Shown piece by piece: positions 1-7,894 of a stretch of 64,000 nt of DNA (the first letter of the stretch is position 1; each line of letters begins with the position of its first letter). Both the position numbers and the translations under genes were made by a program. This stretch comes from Flavobacterium piscis (GTDB lineage: Bacteria; Bacteroidota; Bacteroidia; Flavobacteriales; Flavobacteriaceae): positions 1 through 64,000 of the forward strand of contig NZ_LVEN01000042.1 in the NCBI RefSeq assembly GCF_001686925.1, written 5' to 3'. The notes beneath the pieces were generated by a model. That model made no database searches. It saw only the letters and a program-made list of their open reading frames with translations, and had not been told where the DNA came from.

Positions 1-125
1 TTGTGAAATTTACCGCAAAGTGCGCAAAGGTTTTTTTTATCGTCTGTACTGCTGTCTTTATTAAGGTCGCAAAGGCTGTTCGTTGCAAACTTTGCGTAAT
101 CCCTTGCGTTCTTTGAGGTTAAATA
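1..125. repeat. Intergenic repeat, CGCAAAG family
   Basis: The stretch contains several copies of CGCAAAG and its complement CTTTGCG. The same words recur at 14888-15010, 30823-30851, 47806-47916 and in the array at 49798-50425, so this is one member of a dispersed intergenic family. No credible gene is present; a minus-strand open frame at 131-382 has no recognisable protein character. Confidence 0.6.
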
Positions 126-243
126 ACAGTTTATTTACATGATCTCTTCTGAAAGTAAAAACTATGAGGTTCTATGGATTGGAATTTGGGATTTAAAAGT
201 TGGAATTTCTTTTGAAAATAATACTTCCTTTTTACCGTAAACT

Positions 244-352
244 GCGTTAGGGATAGTAGCGGTATCCTTTTGCGACACACTATACTTCTGGCAAAGCAGA
301 CTACAATCTCTCTCGCAAAAGATTTAGCGGACAGCCCGGCCCGGAGGGAAAC
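244..352 (+). repeat. Dispersed element related to the GGGATAG...GGATAGCCC family
   Basis: Begins GCGTTAGGGATAG and ends near GCGGACAGCCCGGCCCGG. These ends resemble the GCGTGAGGGATAG and GGATAGCCC blocks of the 115-bp elements at 17846-17960 and 30994-31108. The middle differs and includes two short complementary blocks (TTTTGCGA and TCGCAAAA). Relationship to the other two copies is inferred from the shared ends only. Confidence 0.5.
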
Positions 353-515
353 GCCAAAATTATTATCTATGCGCATAAACACTTGATTGTTTATAAAGGT
401 GTTTTGCTTTATTTTTTAGCTTTTAAAATAGTTTTGTGTCTTACGCTTGTAGTAACGAGAAAATAATGCCTTAAATCTTTTGTTTTGTAATTTCAAAATT
501 GTGAAATCTGTTGTG

Positions 516-557
516 ATGAATTTTAGAATTCATTGTTCGATTATATTGGTACATTTG
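516..557 (+). promoter_or_regulatory. Palindrome and -7 box before the Crp/Fnr gene
   Basis: ATGAATT-TTAG-AATTCAT at 516-533 is a perfect inverted repeat with 7-bp arms and a 4-bp spacer, the spacing typical of FNR-type sites. It is followed by TACATTTG at 550-557, which fits the Bacteroidota -7 consensus TAnnTTTG. No well-spaced -33 TTG is visible. It probably forms the promoter-operator of the regulator starting at 577. 353-515 shows nothing else clear. Confidence 0.45.
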
Positions 558-576
558 TTTAGCAATTATTTGAATT

Positions 577-1138
577 ATGACGAAATTATTAGATGTAATA
601 AATAGCTTTCAGGAATTGGATTTTGAAACTGAAGAAGCGATAAGAAAATATTTTATCGAGGAAAAGTTTCAAAAAAATGAACTCATAGTTAGTGAAGACA
701 AAATATGTTCTAAAATCTATTTTATAAAATCAGGTTTAGTACGACGATTTTGTGTTGAAGATGGAATAGAAATTATAAAATGGATTTACCGATAATCAAT
801 TCGTTACTTCTTTGAGTAGTTTTTTTGAACAGAAACCTTCTTTTGAAAATTTTCAGGCTTCTGAGGACACAATTTTGTATTCGTTGTCGTATGAAGATGA
901 AGAAATTTTATTAAAATATCCTTTATTTTCTAAGTTTCATATTAAATTACTTCGACTTTATCTTTCTAAATTAAATGAGTTTTATCATCTTTTTACATCA
1001 ATGAACGCTCAGGAAAAATATTTGTATCTACTAAATACATTGCCTCAGATTATTTTAAAAGCTAAATTAAAAGATATTGCTTCTCTAATAGGTGTAAGTC
1101 CCGAAACTTTAAGCAGGATTAGAGCCCAAATTAATTGA
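577..1138 (+). pseudogene. Crp/Fnr family regulator, frameshifted
   Basis: Two consecutive open frames together give one Crp/Fnr-type regulator of about 187 residues. The first (577-795) holds the start of the cyclic-nucleotide-binding-like barrel and ends at a TAA just after KWIYR. The second frame, readable from about 788 (TDNQFVTSL...) to 1138, supplies the rest of the barrel, the dimer helix and a C-terminal helix-turn-helix ending in SPETLSRIRAQIN. The frame changes at TGGATTTACC near 781-790. Loss of one TA from an original TGGATTTATACC would explain it. The whole resembles the intact paralogue at 4635-5204. A sequencing error or a real inactivating mutation are both possible; programmed shifting is unlikely, as no slippery run is present. 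Confidence 0.75.
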
Positions 1139-1202
1139 TTTTAGATCAATAAATTGTATTTGTTTCTTTTTAATATTTGTATTCTACACAAAATAATAGA
1201 AA

Positions 1203-1973
1203 TTGAAAAATAGTGTGATTGGCCGCAAAGCTATAATTGGAAAGAATGTTCATATTGGAAATTTTACAAGTATTGAAAATGATGTTATAATTGGGGATAA
1301 TACCTGGATTGGTAATAATGTAAATATTTTGAATGGTACCAGGATTGGAGAAAATTGTGAAATACACTCGGGAGCTATTTTTGGGGGGAATCCGCAAGAC
1401 TTAAAATACAAAGGGGAATATAATTCTCTGGAGATTGGCAACAATACGATTATTAGAGAATTTGTTACCATAAATAAAGGAACCGCATCAAAGGGTAAAA
1501 CTAGTATTGGTGATGCCAATTTAATCATGGCAAATACTCATATAGGTCACGATTGTGCTATTGGCAATAATTGTATTATTGGTTTTAATGTCGGTATAGC
1601 AGGCGAGGTAATTGTTGGAGATTGGGTGAATATTAGCGGCTTAACCGCTATTCATCAGTTCTCTATTATTGGCGAACATTGTATGATTGGTGGTATGAGC
1701 CGCATTGTTAAAGATGTTCCTCCTTATATTTTAGCATCACGAGAACCATTGTCTTATTGTGGTTTAAATGTAATTGGACTAAAAAGAAGGGGTTTTGGAG
1801 TCGATAAAATTAATGAGCTAAGAAATATCTATCATGTTATTTTTCAGGAAAAGCGAAATACAACTCACGCGCTGAAACTGATAGAACAAAATTTTGCACA
1901 TACTGTAGAACGCGATAAGATTGTAACTTTTATTAAAAAATCGACCCGAGGAATTATAAAAGGGATAGATTAA
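1203..1973 (+). CDS. LpxA-like UDP-GlcNAc O-acyltransferase (orphan copy)
   Basis: The 256-residue protein is a left-handed beta-helix acyltransferase with hexapeptide repeats over roughly residues 1-170 and a helical C-terminal domain. It matches LpxA, which moves a 3-hydroxyacyl chain from acyl carrier protein to UDP-GlcNAc in the first step of lipid A synthesis. The block NPQDLKYKGE (64-72), the catalytic-type His pair in THIGHDCAIG (His113 and His116) and DVPPYILASREPLSY are LpxA hallmarks. The start is a TTG directly after an in-frame stop; length is near full for the family. No lpxC, lpxD or fabZ lies nearby, so this may be a second, specialised copy rather than the housekeeping gene. 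UDP-GlcNAc as substrate is family inference. Confidence 0.82.
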   Translation: MKNSVIGRKAIIGKNVHIGNFTSIENDVIIGDNTWIGNNVNILNGTRIGENCEIHSGAIFGGNPQDLKYKGEYNSLEIGNNTIIREFVTINKGTASKGKTSIGDANLIMANTHIGHDCAIGNNCIIGFNVGIAGEVIVGDWVNISGLTAIHQFSIIGEHCMIGGMSRIVKDVPPYILASREPLSYCGLNVIGLKRRGFGVDKINELRNIYHVIFQEKRNTTHALKLIEQNFAHTVERDKIVTFIKKSTRGIIKGID

Positions 1974-2009
1974 AAAAACTTCATTATTTTTTTAATGGAG
2001 CTTTTTTTG
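1973..2009 (+). terminator. Terminator after the lpxA-like gene
   Basis: CTTCATTA and TAATGGAG form an 8-bp stem around a T-rich loop, directly after the stop codon and followed by seven T residues. Confidence 0.55.
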
Positions 2010-2158
2010 TTAGATTTTCTAAAGTTATTTTACTTTTATTTAGATTAAAATATCAATCATATTCTTTTGTCATTTTGGCTAATAGAAAAATCAAAACGAC
2101 TACATCTCAGATAACACTTCTTCAGACTTTTGCCTTATAATTTTAAAACAATAAAAAA

Positions 2159-2965
2159 ATGCAAAAGACAATTTTTATCACAGGAGCGTCATCAGGTTTA
2201 GGAAAATCAACCGCAAAATTATTTCAGAGTAAAGGCTGGCGAGTAATTGCCACAATGCGTAATCCTGAAAAAGAAACAGAATTAAATAAATTAAAAGATG
2301 TAATACTACTTCCTTTAGATGTAACACAACAGGAGCAAATTACTTCGACTATAGAAAAAGTTACCAATTTATATTTGGTAGATGTTGTAATGAATAATGC
2401 AGGATATGGTTTGATTGGTGTATTGGAATCTTTAAATGACGAGCAAATTCAACGTCAAATAACAACAAATTTACTTGGTGTTATCAGGATCTCCAAAGCT
2501 TTTACTTCTCACTTTCGTGAAAGAAAAAGCGGTATATTCATCAACATTACCTCGACTTTTGGATTAATAGGATTTCCAACTTGTTCAATTTACAGTGCTA
2601 CAAAATTTGCTGTCGATGGCTTTTCTGAAAGTATGGCATATGAACTCGCTCAGTTTGGAATACAGGTAAAAATTATTGCTCCCGGAGGAATGCAAACTGA
2701 TTTTGCCGTACGTTCTATGGAATTAGGACAGCATGAGGCTTATGAAAAATTAACTTCAGAAGTAAGTAAAGGTTACAGTGCCGAAAAAATAAGCAATTAC
2801 ACTAAAGTTGAAGACATTGCTGAAATTGTTTATCAATCGGCTACAGATGGCAAAAATCAATTGAGATATGTTGCAGGTAATGATGCAAACCAATTGTATG
2901 ATGAGCGATTAAATTCGGGTATTGAAAATCAAGTGCAAAATATTAAAACCATGTTTACTTTTTGA
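2159..2965 (+). CDS. SDR family oxidoreductase
   Basis: A 268-residue classical short-chain dehydrogenase. The Rossmann glycine motif TGASSGLG sits at residues 8-15, NNAG at 79-82, a serine in NITSTFG near 132, and the catalytic pair in YSATK at 145-149. An NADP(H)-dependent oxidoreductase acting on a small carbonyl or hydroxyl compound is expected, but substrate cannot be read from sequence. It leads a plus-strand run with an ABM-like protein (14-bp gap), an AraC regulator (3-bp gap) and a MazG-like gene (3-bp gap), so the four are probably one operon. SDR genes beside AraC regulators are commonly redox or aldehyde-stress inducible; that role here is inference. Confidence 0.85.
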   Translation: MQKTIFITGASSGLGKSTAKLFQSKGWRVIATMRNPEKETELNKLKDVILLPLDVTQQEQITSTIEKVTNLYLVDVVMNNAGYGLIGVLESLNDEQIQRQITTNLLGVIRISKAFTSHFRERKSGIFINITSTFGLIGFPTCSIYSATKFAVDGFSESMAYELAQFGIQVKIIAPGGMQTDFAVRSMELGQHEAYEKLTSEVSKGYSAEKISNYTKVEDIAEIVYQSATDGKNQLRYVAGNDANQLYDERLNSGIENQVQNIKTMFTF

Positions 2966-2979
2966 ATTTTAGATAAAAA

Positions 2980-3321
2980 ATGAAAAATCAAGCTATAGAA
3001 CTGACTACCTTTAAATTAAATAATTGCACGATAACACAATTTATTGCTGCTAATAAAGAGATTGACGAATTTTTGAAAAAACAAAAAGGATTTGTTTCCA
3101 GAAGTATTTTTGAATTGAAAAAGAGTATTGTGTACGATCTTTTGGTGTGGGAAAGCGCTGAAGACGGCACAACTGCAATGCACAAATTGATGGCGGAATT
3201 AAGTGATTCTGTCGTGCATGAGCTTATTGATCAAAGTACAGTAAGCTGGAATATTGCGCCAGTAGAACATTCTGTAAATTTGTCTAATAAGTATAAAAGT
3301 CAACATTCTATAACGAAATAA
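2980..3321 (+). CDS. Small protein, possible ABM-type dimeric alpha-beta barrel
   Basis: A 113-residue soluble protein without signal peptide. Its pattern (beta strand, long helix EIDEFLKKQKGF, strand FVSRSIFEL, strand IVYDLLVWES, helix TTAMHKLMAEL) resembles the antibiotic-biosynthesis-monooxygenase/dimeric ferredoxin-like fold, in which GF then a strand and a VWES-like segment are frequent. No catalytic residue is assignable. It lies 14 bp after an SDR gene and 3 bp before an AraC gene, so co-expression is very likely. Fold assignment is moderate; function unknown. Confidence 0.65.
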   Translation: MKNQAIELTTFKLNNCTITQFIAANKEIDEFLKKQKGFVSRSIFELKKSIVYDLLVWESAEDGTTAMHKLMAELSDSVVHELIDQSTVSWNIAPVEHSVNLSNKYKSQHSITK

Positions 3322-3324
3322 GTA

Positions 3325-4239
3325 ATGAAAAATCAGCCTAGAATATTTAGCACTATATCTGAACTTCATCGCGCAATGGGTCAGCCAAATCCAATGCATC
3401 CGCTTATTAGTATTTTAAATTATGGTGAAGCCATTTTTGATCCTAAGGATTTTGAACAGGGAATTATATTAGATTTTTATAAGATCTCTTTTAAAACTCA
3501 TTTTAAAGGAAAACTACGATATGGTCACGGTTTTTATGATTTTGAAGAAGGAGGAATGTCCTTCATTTCACCGGGACAAGTTTTGAAAATGCAGAATGAA
3601 GAGGCTGATTATAGCGGAATGTCGTTGCATATTCATCCAGATTTTATTCGTCCTTATTCCCTAAATAGTGCTATTAAAAAATATGGGTTTTTTAATTATT
3701 CGGCTTCAGAAGCTTTGTATTTATCAGAGAAAGAAAAAGAAACTATTTTAGGTGTTTTTGCTTCGATTCAGAATGAACTTAATGAACGAATAGACAACTT
3801 TAGTCAGGATGTAATTATATCTCAAATAGAACTTTTACTGAATTATAGTAATCGTTTTTATAATCGGCAGTTTATTACGCGCAAAGCAGTGAATCATGAT
3901 GTGCTTTCTAAATTAGAAATCCTGATCAATGATTATTTTGATCAGGAAAAAACATTGACACAAGGCGTTCTGACTGTTCAGTTTTTGGCAGAACAATTGA
4001 ATTTGTCTCCCAGATATCTAAGTGATTTGTTACGCAATCTTTGCGGTCAAAATACACAGCAGTTTATTCATGATAAATTAATTGAAAAAGCAAAAGAATA
4101 TATTGCAAATGGGACTCATTCAGTTGCAGAAATTGGGTATAAATTAGGCTTCGAACATCCGCAATCGTTCAATAAATTATTTAAGAAGAAGACCCAGTTA
4201 AGTCCAATAGCATTTAAAGAATTATTCAATAAAAATTAA
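3325..4239 (+). CDS. AraC family transcriptional regulator
   Basis: A 304-residue regulator with an N-terminal cupin-like sensing domain (about 20-170) and a C-terminal double helix-turn-helix of the AraC/XylS type (about 200-300). The last part shows the family pattern: SVAEIGYKLGFEHPQSFNKLFKKKTQLSPIAF read in pieces, with IGYKLGFEHPQSFNKLFK as the second HTH. The N-terminal half is typical of regulators located beside SDR or reductase genes. It starts 3 bp after the preceding stop and ends 3 bp before the MazG-like gene. It likely controls this operon; the inducer is unknown. Confidence 0.88.
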   Translation: MKNQPRIFSTISELHRAMGQPNPMHPLISILNYGEAIFDPKDFEQGIILDFYKISFKTHFKGKLRYGHGFYDFEEGGMSFISPGQVLKMQNEEADYSGMSLHIHPDFIRPYSLNSAIKKYGFFNYSASEALYLSEKEKETILGVFASIQNELNERIDNFSQDVIISQIELLLNYSNRFYNRQFITRKAVNHDVLSKLEILINDYFDQEKTLTQGVLTVQFLAEQLNLSPRYLSDLLRNLCGQNTQQFIHDKLIEKAKEYIANGTHSVAEIGYKLGFEHPQSFNKLFKKKTQLSPIAFKELFNKN

Positions 4240-4242
4240 ATT

Positions 4243-4566
4243 ATGGCCTCACTAAATTTCGAACAATTAAAAGAACGCTCTTTAAAAATAAGACAACGTT
4301 ATCATGAATTAGAGCGAATTCATCACGAAAGCGAATGGACTGTGGAAGAAGATGCACTGGCTTTTTTAACAGATGCTGGTTTAATAGGTCGCTATGTGAT
4401 GTCGCAACAAGGGAGATGGCCAAAAGAGAATACTGCAGAAGAGCTCAAACATAAAATTGGCGAATCAATCTGGTGGCTTACCATTTTAGCCGAAAGGATG
4501 AATATAAATATCGAAGAAGCAACAGAAGAGTTTTTAAGTAAAACCGAAAATTTGTTTGAAAAATAA
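4243..4566 (+). CDS. MazG-like protein
   Basis: A 107-residue all-helical protein of the MazG-like nucleotide pyrophosphohydrolase superfamily. The order helix (NFEQLKERSLKIRQRYHELE), then EEDALAFLTDAGLIGR, then ELKHKIGESIWWLTILAERM corresponds to the usual EELxE...E..D helix pair, but some metal-ligand acidic positions look replaced (the second helix reads LTDAGLI). Catalytic activity is therefore uncertain. It is the last gene of the probable SDR-AraC operon. A role in nucleotide clean-up is family inference only. Confidence 0.72.
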   Translation: MASLNFEQLKERSLKIRQRYHELERIHHESEWTVEEDALAFLTDAGLIGRYVMSQQGRWPKENTAEELKHKIGESIWWLTILAERMNINIEEATEEFLSKTENLFEK

Positions 4567-4585
4567 TATTTGCGATTTTGGCTTT

Positions 4586-4620
4586 TTTGCCAAATGACAA
4601 ATTCCTTAATAATAACTTTG
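4586..4620 (+). promoter_or_regulatory. Crp/Fnr-type operator and -7 box
   Basis: TTTGCC-AAAT-GACAAA at 4586-4601 is a near-perfect palindrome (one mismatch), and TAACTTTG at 4613-4620 fits the Bacteroidota -7 box. Together they lie just before the Crp/Fnr gene at 4635. The perfect version of the same palindrome is at 5212-5227. Autoregulation is inferred. Confidence 0.65.
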
Positions 4621-4634
4621 ACTAACTTGCCACT

Positions 4635-5204
4635 ATGAAAGAATTTATAGAATATATATTGCAATTTGGGAATTTAAATTCCCAACAAATTGACTTGGTT
4701 TTAAGTAAAGCGACAGCATTAGAATTAAAAAAAGAGGAATATTTTTCTGAAGCCGGAAAAGTTGCACAGCAAGTAGGCTTTGTGTTAAATGGTATTGTAA
4801 GGGTTTGTTATTATAATAATAAGGGAGAAGAAATTACGAAATATTTTATTGACGAAAATAATCTTGTAGTAGATTTGGAAAGTTTTGAAAATGAAATTCC
4901 TTCAACAGCTTATGTGCAGGCAATCACAGATACCACTATGATGATTTTTTCTAAAAAAGACTGGAAAGAACTTTCTAATACTATCGTGGGATGGGATGCA
5001 ATAGTGCATAAACTTATTTCCAGAGCGTTAATGCAAAAAGTAGAAAGAAGAAGTCCGCAGATTTCAGAAGATGCGACCACACGTTATTTGAAATTTTTAG
5101 AAATCTATCCAAATGTTGTCAATCGTGTTCCGTTATCTTATGTTGCCTCTTATTTAGGTGTTACTCAATCCTCATTAAGCAGAATAAGAAAAAATATAAG
5201 TTAA
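4635..5204 (+). CDS. Crp/Fnr family transcriptional regulator
   Basis: A 189-residue regulator with a cyclic-nucleotide-binding-like barrel (about 15-110, including GFVLNGIVRVCYYNNKGEE), a dimerisation helix (about 115-140) and a C-terminal winged HTH with the recognition region YLGVTQSSLSRIRK. No Cys cluster for an iron-sulfur centre is seen, and the barrel lacks an obvious cAMP phosphate-binding RxS signature, so it is not a classic FNR or CRP. The intact protein is a paralogue of the broken gene at 577-1138. Matching palindromes before this gene and before the next SDR gene suggest it controls both. Confidence 0.88.
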   Translation: MKEFIEYILQFGNLNSQQIDLVLSKATALELKKEEYFSEAGKVAQQVGFVLNGIVRVCYYNNKGEEITKYFIDENNLVVDLESFENEIPSTAYVQAITDTTMMIFSKKDWKELSNTIVGWDAIVHKLISRALMQKVERRSPQISEDATTRYLKFLEIYPNVVNRVPLSYVASYLGVTQSSLSRIRKNIS

Positions 5205-5211
5205 ATTGCTT

Positions 5212-5227
5212 TTTGCCAAATGGCAAA
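5212..5227 (+). promoter_or_regulatory. Perfect palindromic operator before the SDR gene
   Basis: TTTGCC-AAAT-GGCAAA is a perfect inverted repeat (6-bp arms, 4-bp spacer) 8 bp after the Crp/Fnr stop and 54 bp before the SDR start. It repeats the sequence at 4586-4601. Likely the binding site of the adjacent regulator. Confidence 0.65.
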
Positions 5228-5281
5228 TGATTTTATTTTTAAAGGAGTGAACTTTGCTTCAATAATTTAAAACAAGAAAAA

Positions 5282-6019
5282 ATGAATTCAGTATTAATTA
5301 CAGGAGCAAATAGAAGCATTGGTTTAGAACTGGTAAAACAGTTTTCTAAAAAAGGATTATTCGTTTATTTAGGGACTCGCGATCTTGAAAAAGGACAAGT
5401 AGTGGTAAACGAATTAAACAAAAATGGTTTTGAAAATATTAAAGCCATTCAAATTGATGTTACCAATCCGGATACCATTTTAGCAGCCAAAAACATTGTA
5501 GAAAGTGAAAAAGGTAAACTAGATATTCTGATAAACAACGCAGGAATAAGCGGGGAGTTTCCTCAAAGTGCTCTTAATACATCGATTAAAGATATTCAAA
5601 ATGTATTTGATACAAATTTTTTTGGTGTCATTAGTGTTACGCAAGCATTTTTAGAATTGCTTAAAAAATCAAAAAGTCCAAGAATAAGTAATATTACATC
5701 GGGACTAGGATCTCTAACTTTACATAGTGATCCTACCTGGAAATATTATAATTTTAAAGCAGCGAGTTATGTTACTTCAAAAGCAGCTTTGAACGCTTAC
5801 ACTATTGCACTGGCATACGAGTTGAGAGAATTACCTTTTAAAGTAAATGCAATTGATCCGGGTTATACAGCTACAGATTTTAATCATCATAGTGGTCCGG
5901 GTTCAGTAGAAAGTGCTGCGGCTTTTATTATCAAACATACTTTTACAGATGAAAATGCGCCTACAGGACAATTTTTCAGTAATGATATAGAAGATGAATC
6001 AGAAGTTAGCCCTTGGTAG
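5282..6019 (+). CDS. SDR family oxidoreductase
   Basis: A 245-residue short-chain dehydrogenase with TGANRSIG at 7-14, NNAG at 85-88, the catalytic serine in NITSG at about 140, and YVTSK at 163-167. The sequence after TSG and the long PTWKYYNFKA insertion resemble carbonyl-reductase-like SDRs. It lies directly downstream of the Crp/Fnr gene behind a perfect palindrome, so it is probably the main target of that regulator. NADPH-dependent reduction of a small carbonyl is expected; the substrate is unknown. Confidence 0.85.
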   Translation: MNSVLITGANRSIGLELVKQFSKKGLFVYLGTRDLEKGQVVVNELNKNGFENIKAIQIDVTNPDTILAAKNIVESEKGKLDILINNAGISGEFPQSALNTSIKDIQNVFDTNFFGVISVTQAFLELLKKSKSPRISNITSGLGSLTLHSDPTWKYYNFKAASYVTSKAALNAYTIALAYELRELPFKVNAIDPGYTATDFNHHSGPGSVESAAAFIIKHTFTDENAPTGQFFSNDIEDESEVSPW

Positions 6020-6031
6020 AAATTTCAAAAT

Positions 6032-6070
6032 TAAAGTACAGATTCAAATGAAGTTTGAATCTGTACTTTA
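6032..6070. terminator. Bidirectional terminator-like hairpin
   Basis: A perfect 17-bp inverted repeat (6032-6048 with 6054-6070, loop TGAAG) lies between convergent genes. The arm GAATCTGTACTTT occurs again as a direct repeat around 6119-6131, inside the end of the next gene. Confidence 0.6.
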
Positions 6071-6112
6071 ATAATATATTTTTGATGAAAAATGTATTAG
6101 TCTTACTGTTTT

Positions 6113-7894
6113 TTAGTTCGAATCTGTACTTTTTACATCAATAAATTCTTTTATATAAACAGACTTTCCTGTTACTGAAAAGCCTTCTAAAATTACTTCA
6201 AATTTACCAGAAACATCTGATGTATAAAACTGAATATTTGAATTAATTGTACTTAAATCAGTATTTGGCAGCCATAAAAGTTGATGTCTGTAGTCAGGAA
6301 TTCTTGTGTTTTTTTCTTGAGTATAATCAGGTTGAAAATATTCTTTTTTAGCTACTGGTCTTAAAAGCTGTGGTTTTATTATGTAGCTTCCATCGAGTTT
6401 TGTTTCATAATCTCCTTTCTTTGTTGTAAAAAAAAGTAATCCGTTAAATGACTTTGCTCCATAGTAGTAAAGACTTTTTACAACATTTACACTATAGAGA
6501 TTTCTAGGATTGTATGTAAAAAAATCATTCAAATTTTCAAGTATCAATCCGTCAACAACAACTAAAGGAGGTAATGTTGAGTTGAAATTTTTATCATGAT
6601 CGTAAATCATTAAGCTATATTTATCTTTCTCTTTTCTAAAAACGACACCAGTTATAATTTCAGTAATGGTTTCTTCCATTGTTGGAAATCTGGTGAAGTC
6701 ATCAAATTTATACTCTGTAGTTGAAGTGCCAAAAAATGGAGCAAATTTATCAGTAGTAATTGTGCTGTCTTTTTTTATGTTGTAATATGCGTTTTCTATT
6801 TGACTTGAAATCAATCTTTCGGTAATGTTTTTATTGGAGTCTGAATTTAATTGAAGAGCAGGAAATACTAATGTAGAAAAGTCCGTTTCCTTAGTTTCGT
6901 CAATTTCGATACTATAATTTTCTTTATTTTCTCCAAGTAACTGAATTACAACATTGGGGTTTGTATTTGATCTTTCTAAATTAAAAGTAAATCGACCTTG
7001 CTCATCTGTTTTAGCTATTTTTAAATCGTAATTTTTTCCAACAATCGATAAAGCTACTTTCTTGTTATTTATTTCTCCAAAATTAGATTTTATTCTTCCC
7101 TTAATAATTTCTCCTCGCAATTCCGGAAGAACAAAATCAGAAGAAGGAATAATACTGTTCGAAATTTTGTTTTGATTGACTAATTTATAATCGTTAAATA
7201 ACGCTTTATTTTGAATCGAAAAACCATCTGATTTTCTAACAGATATTGTATAGTTTCCTTTTAAGAAATCGTCATCAGAAGTTTTAATGCTTACTTCAAC
7301 TTTCTGACGATTCGCTACTATCTTATTATCAAAATGAAATGAAATATTGGTGTCAATTATCGGTTCTGAAATTGCTGCTTCATTTTGACTTTTTGTTGTT
7401 ACAATATTTTCTTTATAAGGATTCACTATATAAATATCAGTGATAAAATAATAATCAATATTTTTATTGAGGATCCAGTTAGTATATCCTACTATTTTAT
7501 AAGTACCAGTTTCTAAAGTGGTAGGAATAAAAAAATCACCATTTCCAGTTCCGTTTTTAAGAAATATTTTTTGTGTCGCAATTGTTTTTTTATTGCTGTC
7601 GATAAGTTTAAAATATGCAACCTTGCTATACTCGGTGGGTAAATTTGTTGATTTATTTAGGCAGGAAATGTTATATAGTAAAGTTTCTCCAGTTAAAAAT
7701 GAATTACTATTAGTACTTATATAAACAATTTCGTTAAGATTTGTATCAATTTCGTTCAGTTCAACTGAAGAATTATTATTTTGAGCAAAGCTTATTTGCT
7801 TACAAATCAATAATAACGTTATGACTAATATGTGTTTTAATCTATCCAAAATGATGGTTTTATATTTGATGAAAAAATGGAGCAATCCCCACAT
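6113..7894 (-). CDS. Secreted macroglobulin-like protein with TonB-plug-like C-terminal region
   Basis: Up to 593 residues. A hydrophobic stretch ending in ISFAQ is a signal peptide. Residues about 45-160 resemble an MG2/Ig-like domain. A carboxypeptidase-regulatory-like segment follows (about 260-330: EIIKGRIKSNFGEINNKKVAL). The C-terminal third has a plug-like signature (VVVDGLILENL..., then YYYGAKSFNGLLFFTTKKG) but no beta-barrel. The ATG at 7894 overlaps the upstream gene by 58 bp; a TTG at 7849 would give a compact 23-residue signal (MDRLKHILVIT...) and a short overlap, and may be the true start. It sits in one run with a DUF4249 lipoprotein and a TonB receptor, so it is probably a periplasmic or surface partner of that receptor. 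Confidence 0.75.
   Translation of the reverse strand: MWGLLHFFIKYKTIILDRLKHILVITLLLICKQISFAQNNNSSVELNEIDTNLNEIVYISTNSNSFLTGETLLYNISCLNKSTNLPTEYSKVAYFKLIDSNKKTIATQKIFLKNGTGNGDFFIPTTLETGTYKIVGYTNWILNKNIDYYFITDIYIVNPYKENIVTTKSQNEAAISEPIIDTNISFHFDNKIVANRQKVEVSIKTSDDDFLKGNYTISVRKSDGFSIQNKALFNDYKLVNQNKISNSIIPSSDFVLPELRGEIIKGRIKSNFGEINNKKVALSIVGKNYDLKIAKTDEQGRFTFNLERSNTNPNVVIQLLGENKENYSIEIDETKETDFSTLVFPALQLNSDSNKNITERLISSQIENAYYNIKKDSTITTDKFAPFFGTSTTEYKFDDFTRFPTMEETITEIITGVVFRKEKDKYSLMIYDHDKNFNSTLPPLVVVDGLILENLNDFFTYNPRNLYSVNVVKSLYYYGAKSFNGLLFFTTKKGDYETKLDGSYIIKPQLLRPVAKKEYFQPDYTQEKNTRIPDYRHQLLWLPNTDLSTINSNIQFYTSDVSGKFEVILEGFSVTGKSVYIKEFIDVKSTDSN

Noticed and set aside
131..382. Minus-strand open frame of 83 codons
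   Set aside because: Lies over repeat DNA, has no protein-like composition and no family similarity.
781..812. Programmed frameshift in the Crp/Fnr gene
   Set aside because: No slippery run or stimulatory structure is visible at the shift; a 2-base loss explains it better.
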